Made by a program: the position numbers and the translations under genes. From positions 96,088 through 160,087 of the forward strand of contig NZ_JBNHEP010000047.1 of NCBI RefSeq assembly GCF_050015995.1: a stretch of 64,000 bases of DNA. Reading direction: 5' to 3'. This stretch comes from Trichodesmium sp050015995. Lineage in GTDB: Bacteria; Cyanobacteriota; Cyanobacteriia; Cyanobacteriales; Microcoleaceae. The notes under the pieces were generated by a model, which worked only from the letters and a program-made list of their open reading frames with translations, searched no databases and was not told the origin of the DNA. Within the stretch, counting starts at the first letter, position 1. Each line of letters starts with the position of its first letter. This document shows positions 44,937 to 54,700 of the stretch, one piece after another.

Positions 44937-47452
44937 GTGCGACTCGTTGGCTAACCAAGACTGCCTAAAGGCAGGTATAGCTAGCCTTCCAGGTCACGAC
45001 ATGAAGTAAATAGCTTCGACCTGTGAAAACTCTTATTTCCTTAGTGGTGAAATCCCACTCGCCTTGTTGTTGGGTTGACAGCATAGGCCACACCGGTAAG
45101 ACTGAACATCAAGCTGGTGAAGCTGGTCTAAATGGGGTCAAAGCTTTAACTGCCAAATAAGTGAGGCTCCTAGCAAAGGTTGACAAGTAGACGAACAGGA
45201 AGTAATTAAACTCTCGTTATCGAAAACCATCCCAAAGGTAGCTATGGGATGTAGGACAAAAAAAAGTCAGAGGGTCAATGGATATAAGTATGTATGAGCT
45301 TGTATCAACAACCGTACCGCATCCTCCGGGAGATTTTACCCTACTAAATCAGCCGTAATAAAGGAATAAGGGAACGAGGAAACCTCTCTAAGACACCTAA
45401 GAATACAGGTCGAAATCTTAGGAAGCCATTCAAGGTCAATCTGCACATCGAATGTAGGTCTTAGGGAGAGTAGGATTGGGTAAGAAGCTATCAAGCTGAC
45501 GTACCCACTGTTAGACGTAATGTAAGGTAATAATTAGCAGTGAATAAAGCTAAAACACTAAAAAGACGTTTGGGGAACCCAAAACCATTTTTAAGCGTGG
45601 CATGGGATACAGACGATATACCAGACCCAGCTTGTATTAATCCAAATCTCAAATGGAGAGATATTAACTGGAGACGGGTTGAGAAGAATGTATTTAAGTT
45701 GCAAAAATTAATTTACAGAGCATCCAGCCGTGGCGAAATCCGCAAGATGCGCAAATACCAAAGACTTCTGACCAAAAGTTATTACGCCAGGTTGCTAGCT
45801 GTTAGGCGCGTGACCCAGGATAATCAAGGCAAAAAGACTGCGGGTGTAGATGGTATAAAAAATCTACCTCCAATGCAGAGATTTAACTTGGTGATTCTTC
45901 TAAATACACGCTACCTCAAAGCAAGTCCAACCCGCAGAGTCTGGATACCAAAACCAGGGAAAGAAGAAAAACGCCCATTAGGCATCCCAACGATGTACGA
46001 CCGCGCGTTACAAGCCTTGGTGAAGTTAGGTATGGAACCAGAGTGGGAGGCCAGATTTGAACCTAATAGCTATGGTTTTAGACCAGGACGGTCAACGCAT
46101 GATGCCATTGAGGCCATCTATAATAGCATCCATCTCAAACCTAAATATGTGTTGGATGCTGATATATCAAAATGCTTTGACCGAATTAACCATGATGTGC
46201 TACTGAGAAAAATAGATCAATCACCCTATAGACGACTAATCAAACAATGGTTAAAGTCGGGGGTATTTGACAATAAAAAATTCCTAGACACTGTGGAAGG
46301 TACACCACAGGGAGGGGTCATATCACCCTTATTAGCAAACATCGCCTTACACGGTATGGAAGAGTGTCTAAATAAATTTGCTGAAACTTTACCAGGAAAT
46401 AAGCGAGATAACAAAAAGGCACTATCTTTAATACGCTATGCTGATGACTTTGTTGTCCTACATGAAGATATCAAAGTAGTAATACAAGCAAAAACCGTAA
46501 TACAGGAATGGTTAAACCAGGTAGGATTAGAGCTAAAACCAGAAAAAACCAAAATTGCCAACACCTTGGAGGAATATGAAGGAAACAAACCCGGATTTGA
46601 CTTCTTAGGATTTAACATCAGGCAATATAAGGTCAAGTCAACAAAACTTGGATTTAAGACACTGATTAAACCATCTCCCAAGAGTATCAAAACTCATTAT
46701 CGGAAATTGGCGGATATATGTGCCTCGCACAAAACCGCTTCCACTAAAGTTTTAATAGCTAAAGTAAATCCGGTAATAAAGGGATGGGCTAACTACTTCT
46801 CAACCGTGGTCAGCAAAGAGGTATTTCAAGAAATGGATAACCTTTTATGGAAAAGACTATGGAGATGGGCAAGTAGGAGGCATCCAAACAAGTCAGCCAA
46901 ATGGGTGAAGAAAAAGTATTTCCCAAACATTAATGTAACCAGAAATTGGGTGCTCAATGATGGCGAATATATACTAAACCTACACTCAGATGTTCCTATT
47001 ATAAGGCACATCAAAGTAAAAGGTAATAAATCACCCTATGACGGCGAATGGACTTATTGGAGCAGCAAAATCGGCAAATATCCAGGCGTAAGGAAAGAAG
47101 TCACAACGTTACTAAAACGGCAAAAAGGTAAATGCGCATCTTGTGGGTTAAACTTCAGTCCAATGGATTTAATCGAAGTTGACCACATCGTTCCAAGGAC
47201 TGAGGGCGGTAACAACACTTATAAAAACAAACAAGTGTTACACCGACATTGCCACGACGTTAAGACTGCCAAGGATTTGAAAGCAGTTAACCATTAGGAC
47301 TCATCAAGTCCAAGGTGGAATTTTTAAGGATGTGCCCATGACAAGGGACGTTTAGGAGAGGAGCCGTGATGAGGTGAAAGTCTCACGTCCGGTTCTGAAG
47401 ACGAGCAGACCCTATAAAGGAAATCACCCGAAATGGGTTTGCTTAGTTTAAC
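44937..47452 (+). mobile_element. Group II intron, apparently complete
   Basis: The 5' end GTGCGACTCGTTGGC matches the group II consensus GUGYG. Domain V is at 47361-47397 (GAGCCGTGATGAGG, a GAAA loop, and ACGTCCGGTTC). Domain VI follows, with the stem AGCAGACCC/GGGTTTGCT, and the intron ends TTTAAC. Joining 44936 to 47453 restores the tnpA frame with no base added or lost. A candidate EBS1, TATAAG near 45283, can pair with CTTATA at the end of exon 1. A 584-codon maturase gene lies in domain IV. Confidence 0.9.
45540..47297 (+). CDS. ltrA: Group II intron reverse transcriptase/maturase with HNH endonuclease
   Basis: The 584-residue intron-encoded protein contains all RT blocks: RRVWIPKPGKEEKRPLGIPT, the FRPGRSTHDAIEAI region, GTPQGGVISPLLANIAL, and the catalytic IRYADDFVVLH. 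The thumb/maturase domain X includes WANYFSTVVSKEVFQEMDNL, and a C-terminal HNH nuclease shows CASCGLNFSPMDLIEVDHIV with GGNNTYKN and HRHCHD. It supports splicing and retrohoming by target-primed reverse transcription. The start is a GTG at 45540, with AAGG about 12 bases upstream; there is no ATG before conserved sequence. Every motif looks intact, so the intron may be active. Confidence 0.94.
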   Translation: MNKAKTLKRRLGNPKPFLSVAWDTDDIPDPACINPNLKWRDINWRRVEKNVFKLQKLIYRASSRGEIRKMRKYQRLLTKSYYARLLAVRRVTQDNQGKKTAGVDGIKNLPPMQRFNLVILLNTRYLKASPTRRVWIPKPGKEEKRPLGIPTMYDRALQALVKLGMEPEWEARFEPNSYGFRPGRSTHDAIEAIYNSIHLKPKYVLDADISKCFDRINHDVLLRKIDQSPYRRLIKQWLKSGVFDNKKFLDTVEGTPQGGVISPLLANIALHGMEECLNKFAETLPGNKRDNKKALSLIRYADDFVVLHEDIKVVIQAKTVIQEWLNQVGLELKPEKTKIANTLEEYEGNKPGFDFLGFNIRQYKVKSTKLGFKTLIKPSPKSIKTHYRKLADICASHKTASTKVLIAKVNPVIKGWANYFSTVVSKEVFQEMDNLLWKRLWRWASRRHPNKSAKWVKKKYFPNINVTRNWVLNDGEYILNLHSDVPIIRHIKVKGNKSPYDGEWTYWSSKIGKYPGVRKEVTTLLKRQKGKCASCGLNFSPMDLIEVDHIVPRTEGGNNTYKNKQVLHRHCHDVKTAKDLKAVNH

Positions 47453-47551
47453 AATATTTGGTCGAACAAAACGGTGGAGAAATCCTGGTTCTCGACGACA
47501 CTGTACACTGCCCAGAATCAGAAATGGTCGCCGATATTCTCTCTATTATCC

Positions 47552-48709
47552 ATGTTTTCTCCTGTAGAATCCACGGACTTAGAAAGTACAAGCAAAAAAT
47601 CAAAGAAGATTCGGATCTACCTAAACTGTGAACAAAGAAAACTACTCAGACAATGGATAGGTGTTGCTAGATTCACCTACAACCGCACTGTTGAGTATCT
47701 TCAGCAACCTGAGACCAAAGCTAACTGGAGAGCAATTAAAGGAGACATTTTAAGGAATCTCCCTGAATGGGCCAAACCTGTCCCTTATCAAATTAAATCT
47801 ATCGCTGTTCGTGATGCTTGTATAGCAGTCAGAGAAGCAAAAGCCAAATATTCTAAGACGGGACAATTTCAGCAAGTCAAATTTAAGTCTCGTAAAAATC
47901 CAGTGCAGTCTTGCTATGTACCTAAGTCAGCAGTATCAGCTAAAGGTGTTTACTATACTAAGCTAGGTCAAATTAAGTTTTCAGAACCATTACCAGAGGG
48001 TTTTGGAGATTGTAGATTAGTCGCAGTTCGAGGTCAATATTATCTCTGTTTGCCAGTTGATGCACCTAAGCACAAAAGTGAGAATAAGCATCGAGTTGTA
48101 GCTTTAGACCCTGGTGTAAGAAACTTTCTGACTTTATTTTCAGAAAATAGTTTTGGTTGGATAGGTTCTAATGACATGGGAAGGGTTCAAAGATTGTGTC
48201 ATCATTTAGATGATTTGATTTCCAGATTAACTAAAGCTAAATCTAAAACCAAGCAGCGTATGAAAAAAGCAGCTAATCGACTGAGGTCAAAAATTAGAAA
48301 CCTGATAGATGAGTTGCACCACAAAACAGCTTTATTCTTAGTTCAAAACTTTGATGTAATTCTGCTTCCAACTTTTGAAGTTTCTCAGATGACAATCAAA
48401 TCTAGCAGGAAACTCAGAAGTAAATCAGTTAGACAAATGTTGAACTGGGCACACTATAGGTTTGAACTTTTCTTAAAGCATAAAGCTGTTGAATACAACA
48501 AATTCGTTGTAGATGTAAGTGAAGCCTACACTAGCAAAACCGTTAGCTGGACTGGTGAAATCCTCAACAATTTAGGTGGCAAAAAAGTTGTGACTGGTAA
48601 TGATGGTTTTCGCCTTGATCGCGACTTAAACGGAGCGCGTGGAATCTTGATCAAAAGCGTGGTAGAGAAATTTTCGACCACATTGGGAGATACCCCCTCA
48701 GTAAGTTAA
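47552..48709 (+). CDS. tnpB: IS607-type TnpB (RuvC-like RNA-guided nuclease) lacking zinc cysteines
   Basis: The 385-residue protein has the TnpB order: the N-terminal KIRIYLNCEQRKLLRQWIGV helix region, a central wedge domain, then a RuvC-like core with Asp in VVALDPGVRNFLTLF, Glu in VILLPTFEVSQM and Asp in RLDRDLNGARGI. The usual zinc ribbon is replaced: the CSWCG position reads KTVSWTGEI and the second pair reads KVVTGNDGF, with no Cys. I chose the ATG at 47552, which overlaps the end of tnpA, because residues encoded upstream are tnpA sequence in another frame. The ORF is otherwise uninterrupted, so it may encode a functional nuclease. Confidence 0.88.
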   Translation: MFSPVESTDLESTSKKSKKIRIYLNCEQRKLLRQWIGVARFTYNRTVEYLQQPETKANWRAIKGDILRNLPEWAKPVPYQIKSIAVRDACIAVREAKAKYSKTGQFQQVKFKSRKNPVQSCYVPKSAVSAKGVYYTKLGQIKFSEPLPEGFGDCRLVAVRGQYYLCLPVDAPKHKSENKHRVVALDPGVRNFLTLFSENSFGWIGSNDMGRVQRLCHHLDDLISRLTKAKSKTKQRMKKAANRLRSKIRNLIDELHHKTALFLVQNFDVILLPTFEVSQMTIKSSRKLRSKSVRQMLNWAHYRFELFLKHKAVEYNKFVVDVSEAYTSKTVSWTGEILNNLGGKKVVTGNDGFRLDRDLNGARGILIKSVVEKFSTTLGDTPSVS

Positions 48710-48887
48710 TCTTGCTGTGCATTGTTAACAATTGTTAGCAAAATAGTATCGGATAGAGTATAGGAAAAAGCCATTTCTTTTTATCTTCACTAAAATCGCA
48801 CAATCCCTTCTCATAGGCTCTAGGTGTTAAATGGACTGAACTAGTGTCGGCTATAATTAAAACGTTGAAACTGAAGAAAAATAGAAA

Positions 48888-49529
48888 ATGTCTCTAAAGG
48901 ATTTTGTCTGGATTGCATCTTATCCGCGTAGTGGAAATACTTATTTAAGAACCATTTTAAGACACGCATTTGGACTTCGTTCAACAAGCATTTATCCAGA
49001 TGACCTTGGTGGCAATAAAGAACTCGAAGACTATGTCGGTCATATCGAGCCTGATTCAAATTGGCAAGATCTATTGCAAGAGACAGATCTCTCATTGGTG
49101 AAAACACATCGTCATGCAGATGATAATACCCCTGCCATCTACGTTATCAGAGACGGTAGAGCTGCTTGTGTCAGTTTATGGGAGTTTTACCATCGCAAAT
49201 ACCCGATTCAAGTCTTTATTGAAGGACGTTACTTCCATGGCACATGGGCAGACCATGTTAAATCATGGAATCCATGGGAACGTCCCAACACCTTGCTTTT
49301 GAAATATGAGCAGTTGAGAGATGACTTACCAACAGCGATAAATACCATCAGTGAATTTTTAAAAATAGAAATTAAGACAACCAGTATCCCCAACAGAAAT
49401 ACATTAGTTGGCGTCGATGGCAGATGGGTGAAAAAGAGGACTAGCTGGAGAGCAAAACTTACAGGGGAAAATTTAAGACGATTTGTCGAAGTCAACCAGG
49501 ATATGCTTGAACAAGCTGGATATCTATAG
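48888..49529 (+). CDS. Sulfotransferase domain protein
   Basis: The 213-residue protein has the PAPS-binding motifs of sulfotransferases: the 5'-phosphosulfate loop in WIASYPRSGNTYLRTIL near residues 8-24 and the 3'-phosphate motif in IYVIRDGRAACVSLWEFY near residue 85. A catalytic His may be in LVKTHRHADDN. The C-terminal region has VGVDGRWVKKRTSWRAKLTG, the usual substrate-loop location. It is shorter than most family members (250-300) but looks complete. The neighbours are a TnpB gene and an IS630-type element, between two glycosyltransferase/surface-protein loci, which suggests that it sulfates a carbohydrate or Tyr residue on the same surface material. That link is inference. Confidence 0.85.
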   Translation: MSLKDFVWIASYPRSGNTYLRTILRHAFGLRSTSIYPDDLGGNKELEDYVGHIEPDSNWQDLLQETDLSLVKTHRHADDNTPAIYVIRDGRAACVSLWEFYHRKYPIQVFIEGRYFHGTWADHVKSWNPWERPNTLLLKYEQLRDDLPTAINTISEFLKIEIKTTSIPNRNTLVGVDGRWVKKRTSWRAKLTGENLRRFVEVNQDMLEQAGYL

Positions 49530-49665
49530 CAAAAACTTTGCTTCTGGCAGTTAGAAACTGCCAGGGCGATGAATACAATAACTGGATGGGCTGAATCTTT
49601 CGTAGTGGACTGACACAGCTTAAATGGTGCATTAGAATAGCTCGCCAAAAGTTACTAATGTCAAA

Positions 49666-49948
49666 ACAAGCGATATAGCTGCCGCACTTGCTCCGCCAAC
49701 GCTAAAAATAGGTAGCTCAAAACAGGCGATATAGCTGCCGCACTTGCTCCGCCAACGCTAAAAATAGGTAGCTCAAAACAGGCGATATAGCTGCCGCACT
49801 TGCTCCGCCAACGCTAAAAATAGGTAGCTCAAAACAGGCGATATAGCTGCCGCACTTGCTCCGCCAACGCTAAAAATAGGTAGCTCAAAACAGGCGATAT
49901 AGCTGCCGCACTTGCTCCGCCAACGCTAAAAATAGGTAGCTCAAAACA
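49666..49948. repeat. Five tandem copies of a 56-bp unit
   Basis: The unit runs GCGATATAGCTGCCGCACTT, GCTCCGCCAACGC, TAAAAATAGGTAGCTCAAAA and CAG. GCCGCAC recurs at 49681, 49737, 49793, 49849 and 49905, a strict 56-bp period with no visible change. Two inverted units are near 51190-51300. Confidence 0.95.
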
Positions 49949-49957
49949 GCCTATTTA

Positions 49958-51114
49958 TCAATGTGCGACAGTTTCAAACACAGGATAAAGATGTTGGAGT
50001 TTGACTCTAGCATCCTCAGTCGAGAAATGCCAAATCACCTTACTAGCAGTTTGATTACGCTCTTGATTCCATGCTGATAACTCTTGGTGCAACTGCTCAG
50101 TAGTAGGAATGCGTCTGTCTAAACACTGTTTACTTAAAATACTCAGTTCAATCTCGGCGACATTCAACCAACTGCCGTTACGAGGAGTATGATAAATTTC
50201 CAGGCGCCTAGCTAGACGATGAGCTTCGTAAGCTGGAAAGGCTTCATAGAGGGAAGCAATGTTATGAGTGTTAAGATTATCGCAAACTAACTTGATTTTT
50301 CGAGCCTGGGGATAATCTACATCTAAAAGTTGACGAACTTCATCTGCCCAATCTAGACGAGTACGACTATCCCGATTAGTAACTCTTCGCCATCCTCTGT
50401 TAGGGTCAAAAAACATGAACAAAGCTTGTACTCCTTCACGAGTATAATGATAGTCTTGTTTTTTGTCTTGATCGGGTTTCATTCCTATGGGTGGGTAGAG
50501 ATTTCCTTGTAGTTGTATAGATACTTCATCCATTGTAATTAAGGGTTCATCATCTGAATGTACCTGACAATAAAGGTCTAAAATAACTTCCATTTGGGCC
50601 ACAAATCTGGCTAAATCCCGTTCTGGGATACAGAACCTCTGGGTTTTCCAAGGTCGTAACTGGTTTTTTTTAAAGTTCGACGAACAGTTTCACGGGAAAT
50701 TTCGGTGACAATTGTACGTTTTTTGAGTTCCGATGTTAATAATCTAATCGTCCAGGAGGCTCTCCCTTGAGGAGGATCAGAACAACACAAGGCAATGATT
50801 TGTGCCTCAGTTGCTCCGTCTACTTTTGGCGGTGTGGGTGGTAAGCAGCGAGGGTTTCGATTGAGAGCTGGTTTTTCCCCTGTTGTCAGAAATCTTTGGC
50901 GAACCCGTCTGAGTGTGTTTCTATGTACATTTAAAGCTTCAGCTATTTCTTCATCACTCCAAATTCTTGTGGTGTGTTCTGCTTCGTCACACATCAGGAG
51001 AATTCGAGCGTGTAGAATTTTTTTGGCTGGTGCATGGCCATTTCTCGTGATTTTTTCTAGATTATCTTTTTGTTCTACCGTCAGAATTACTTGATCTCGC
51101 CGACCTCTTCCCAT
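49958..51114 (-). CDS. IS630 family transposase, two frames joined by a probable -1 frameshift
   Basis: The first frame (51114-50611, 167 residues) encodes the HTH region, with RIWSDEEIAEALNVHRNTLR and EISRETVRRTLKK. The second (to 49958) encodes the DDE nuclease: Asp in LITMDEVSIQL, Asp in LVCDNLNTHNIA and Glu in SWLNVAEIELSILS. The frames are offset by -1 relative to each other, and the sequence TTTAAAAAAAACC at the overlap (about 50669-50681) is a plausible slippery site. After the shift the protein continues KNQLRPWKTQRFCIPERDLA into MAQMEVILDLY, normal for the family. Programmed frameshifting in A-runs is known in IS630 elements. The total of about 385 residues is full length. Confidence 0.88.
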
Positions 51115-51356
51115 GATTATTGTTCTCCATTGCTGACTATTCTATTGCACCATTTTAGCTGCCTCTGTACAGAGCGCCTGTTTTTGATTATCTATTTTTA
51201 GCGTTGGCGGAGCAAGTGCGGCAGCTATATCGCTTGTTTTGAGCTACCTATTTTTAGCGTTGGCGGAGCAAGTGCGGCAGCTATATCGCTTGTCTTGACA
51301 TTAGTAACTTTTGGCGAGCTATTCTAATGCACCATTTTAGTTGTGTCACGCCAGTA

Positions 51357-51498
51357 GTACCGTGACACGACTAAAACGGTGCGTTACGCTGTCGCTAACG
51401 GCACCCTGCGCAATCCCTTGCTGTGTAAGGCGTAGGATGTGTTAGGCGGTAGCCATAACCCATCTTTCTAATGCCCTATTTTAGCTGTGTCACGCTAG
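51357..51498. repeat. IS630-related MITE 1 of a chain
   Basis: Ends GTACCGTGACACGACTAAAA and TTTTAGCTGTGTCACGCTAG are inverted repeats resembling those of the adjacent IS630-type element. TA at 51355-51356 is shared with that element; TA at 51499-51500 is shared with the next MITE. Confidence 0.78.
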
Positions 51499-51500
51499 TA

Positions 51501-51619
51501 GTGGACTGACACAACTAAAATGGTGCGTTACGACGGATTGCTAAATCACTTTCATAGTATGAATTTAAGCCGTCTAACACACCCTAAAATTTTGCATTAA
51601 ATTAGCTGTGTCGGTCCAG
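51501..51619. repeat. IS630-related MITE 2 of a chain
   Basis: Ends GTGGACTGACACAACTAAAA and TTAGCTGTGTCGGTCCAG are inverted repeats. It is flanked by TA at 51499-51500 and 51620-51621. No coding. Confidence 0.78.
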
Positions 51620-51764
51620 TAGGATGGGTTAGCGAAGCGTAACCCATGCAGGAATTTGGTTTCGTTCCTCAACCGCAACCTACGCCATCTTAAATTTAAT
51701 AACGCCTACCTACTTATCAAGGGTCCCAGAACTTTTATCCGCTAATCAGGAATATAGTAACGTA

Positions 51765-54700
51765 CTAATCAATCAATTGTTGCAGAACAGTTTCTAATTC
51801 TTTAACAAAACGAGGTAAATTGAACAACGGCTTTTGTTCTTTATCTGTGTTTAGCTGCTGGCGTAAGCTTGCTAACTTTTGTGGGTTATGAGCTAAATCA
51901 ATGGCTTGCTGGATATAGTCCTCTGTGGTCTGACAGATAAGTTCTTCCAAACCCACGGCAGCACATAAACTCGCCCCAATGCGTCCCGCGTTACTCTTGC
52001 CTGCACGAGTTAAAACGGGCACCCCGCTCCACAACGCCGCAATCCCTGTCGAACCTGCGTTATAAATAAAAGTATCTAAAAATAAATCTGTGACTTGATA
52101 CCGAGCTAAGTACTCTGACCAATCTATTTTCTCAGCAAAGACAAGTCTTGACTGATCAATATTATAGGTTTCTGCAGCCTGCCATAGGTTTTGCTTAACG
52201 TTTTCAACACCATCCCCTAACCATAAAATACCGTTGGGCACTTGCTCTAAAATTGTCATCCAAGCTGCAAATGCTTCAGGTTCAATCTTATCGTGCCGAT
52301 TAAAGCAACAGAATACAAACGTATCTTCCGAAAAGCCAAAGTCAGCTTTTGAAAATTTCGTGTCTGACGTCTTTAACGGTGCAGAAAAGTACGACTGGGA
52401 AAGATAAAGTATTTCTTCTGTATAGTACTCTGACAAATTCTCAGGAATGAGCCATTTATCCGCAATGATATATTGGACAAAATCTGCGCCCATCGTATTA
52501 GGGTAGCCTAAGAACTGTATTTGAATGGGCGCTGGCTGCAATGCTAGGATATCGGGCCGAGAATAAACGGTATAGCCACCCAAATCGATTAAAATATCAA
52601 TCTCATCTTGATAAATTTTAGTGGCAGCGTCCTGGGCCGACACCTGATAAAAATTCTGCCAGCAATCACAGCCACCTCTAATTCTCTCTGTATTTTCGTC
52701 TTCAATATTTAGAGAGTAATAGCCGTAGATGGTAAATTTATCACGATCAAAATAGGAAAATAAATCCTGTACTAAATTGCCTACTACGTGAGTTCTAAAA
52801 TCAGCCGAAATAAACCCCAGATTTATTTTTGGATTAGTCCGCTTCTGATGAACAAAATTACATTCTTTTTTAACATCTTTTATGGAGATTTGAAAACTGG
52901 CCGCTTGAGCTTTGGCCACTGCCAAATGCAAAGCATTGTCTATGGGGTAAGAGTTTAAAATATAAGGAGGGATGGGACTTGTTTTTCCTTTCTCTAGAGC
53001 TTCTTTAACTAGCTTGTCAAGCTTAACTAAATTTTGGTCATAATCTGACCAGTCTGTTAGCTTCAAGCGATTAGAACTATCAAAAGCGCCATATATCTCA
53101 TTGTCTGGTTCTAAGGCCATAACTTTTTCATACGCTGTGGCCGCCAAATCTTGTTCCCCTCGGAACTCATGGATTTGAGCAATTTTGAGATAAATCTCGG
53201 CATTTTCTGGGTGCTGCTTCAGTAAAGAATTTAAAATGGCTAAGGCTCTATTCAAATATCCTTCTTCTGAGAGGATGGTAACGATTTTCAATTGGGCTGC
53301 TAAATTTTGGGGGTCTTGTTTAATCGCTTGATTTAAAAGCTTTTTGGCCTCTTCAAAATTACCTTCTTGTTGATAAATGCCCGCTAAATTTGTCAGGGCA
53401 GGCGTGTAATGAGGATTTAGCTGTAAGGCTTGTGTTAATCCTCTCTTTGCCTGTTCTATATTTCCTTCTAATTGCCAAATAGTTGCTAGGTTAGAATGGG
53501 CTTGGGCAATATTAGGATTAAGTTCTAACCCTTTTTCATAACACTGCTTGGCTTCAGTAAATTGTTCCTGGGTTTGTAAAATAGTGCCCAGGTTGTTGTA
53601 AGCAGCCGCAAAATCGGGTTTGAGTGTAATCGCCTGTCTTAAGTTGGTAATAGCGCCCTCGATGTTTCCTGCTTGCTTCAGTTGTTTGGTGATCGCCAAA
53701 TGTTGCTGTGCTGCATCACGAGTATTATCTTCTATAATAGTTTGACGCTCCGTTGTCTCAAACGTAATCATTTGGGCAATTTCATCGGTTTTGAAGCCCA
53801 AAGACATCCCACAACGCACGTTCGGTAAAACCTGAATGTCATATAGCTCGGTGATGATGCCGTCAAACCACACCCAATGCACAATATCTCCAGTTTGCAG
53901 ATTAATCACCAATAACCCACAACGAGGATTAATTTTTTTCTCAGTGAGTAACCCATCTAAATCCAACCCCGTAAAGGTTTTATCTCTTGGCTTAGAAATC
54001 CCAAGTACGGCGTAATTGTCGTAAAAGGTTAAGCCCCTGGGATAGCCTGGACAAAAGGTAATGGCTTCAAATTTTCCCGAAGCCGGATCAACATACCCAA
54101 ATTCCCCTCTGCCTGAATTCAATACCCACAGTTTGCCCTGATAGTAACGCGGAGAATGGGGCATGGATAACCCATTGCAGACGACTTCATCCGAACTAAC
54201 GTCAATCAGACACCCGCCATCGCGTCGATTATCTCGCCAGCCATCGGTCATATCCGATTGGCTCACCACGCTAACGTAACCGACTTTTCCATCTCGCATG
54301 GCCAATCCATTGAGATGGCATCTGTCTTCTGCGGCTAGTTTGGAAATAAACTTAGGCTGCCAAATTGATTTAAAGCTATGGGTATCGCTCAGGGTCGCCA
54401 AGCAATTGTAGAGCGTATTGACAAATACTAAATTCCCGTCTCTATCCACAGCGAGATCGTGAATATCTAAATCTCCTGTGGTGTTCCCTACGCGGGGGAC
54501 ATAGACCTTATCATAGTGCTTATAAATTTCTCCCTGGCGCAAGTTGTTGTCGAATTGCCAAATCTGATAGCGAGTTGCTACATATAGTCTATCTGTTGTG
54601 GCGGCTAGACCCATCGCCCTGGTAAATAATCGTTCAAACGTGGACAATTTACCATCGGGTTTGATGCCCATGAGAAACAATCGATTGGTTTGATACGTGG

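Larger units (their letters stand above)
44539..47631 (+). pseudogene. tnpA: IS607 TnpA serine recombinase, frameshifted and intron-interrupted
   Basis: The N-terminus SYVPLRKAVEILGLHPNT is a MerR-like helix-turn-helix. One extra base near 44590 shifts the frame, and the protein resumes RKYGDEGKIKIIKNEAGQRL, then the resolvase domain with the catalytic Ser in ICYCRVSSAKQRDYLTRQVE. At 44936 the coding sequence enters the group II intron. After 47452 it resumes in exact frame: FELI then QYLVEQNGGEILVLDD and IIHVFSCRIHGLRKYKQKIK, ending at 47629-47631. Splicing would restore the domain, but the frameshift would still prevent a full-length product. Its end overlaps tnpB by about 80 bp, as usual in IS607. 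Confidence 0.88.
44445..48709 (+). mobile_element. IS607-type element (tnpA and tnpB) interrupted by a group II intron
   Basis: A serine-recombinase tnpA and an overlapping tnpB on the plus strand define an IS607-type element. A group II intron sits inside tnpA. The outer ends are not resolved; TTTGCTAACATATAGTCACA and AAGCTAACAAAAAC lie before tnpA, and TTAACAATTGTTAGC follows tnpB. The left side abuts the RTX remnant. Confidence 0.75.
49605..51354. mobile_element. IS630-type insertion sequence with long iterated terminal repeats
   Basis: The ends GTGGACTGACACAGC and GTTGTGTCACGCCAG are imperfect inverted repeats flanked by TA (49603-49604 and 51355-51356). The inverted match continues inward for more than 100 bp, through GGTGCATTAGAATAGCTCGC and the 56-bp units, of which five lie at the left and two, inverted, at the right. 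The transposase is on the minus strand. Confidence 0.88.

Noticed and set aside
44607..44954. 115-codon frame overlapping IS607 tnpA
   Set aside because: The overlapping frame with ICYCRVSS and the resolvase pattern is the real one.
49666..49948. Regular 56-bp array as a possible CRISPR
   Set aside because: The whole unit repeats without variable spacers, there are no cas genes, and inverted units lie at the other end of the same insertion sequence.
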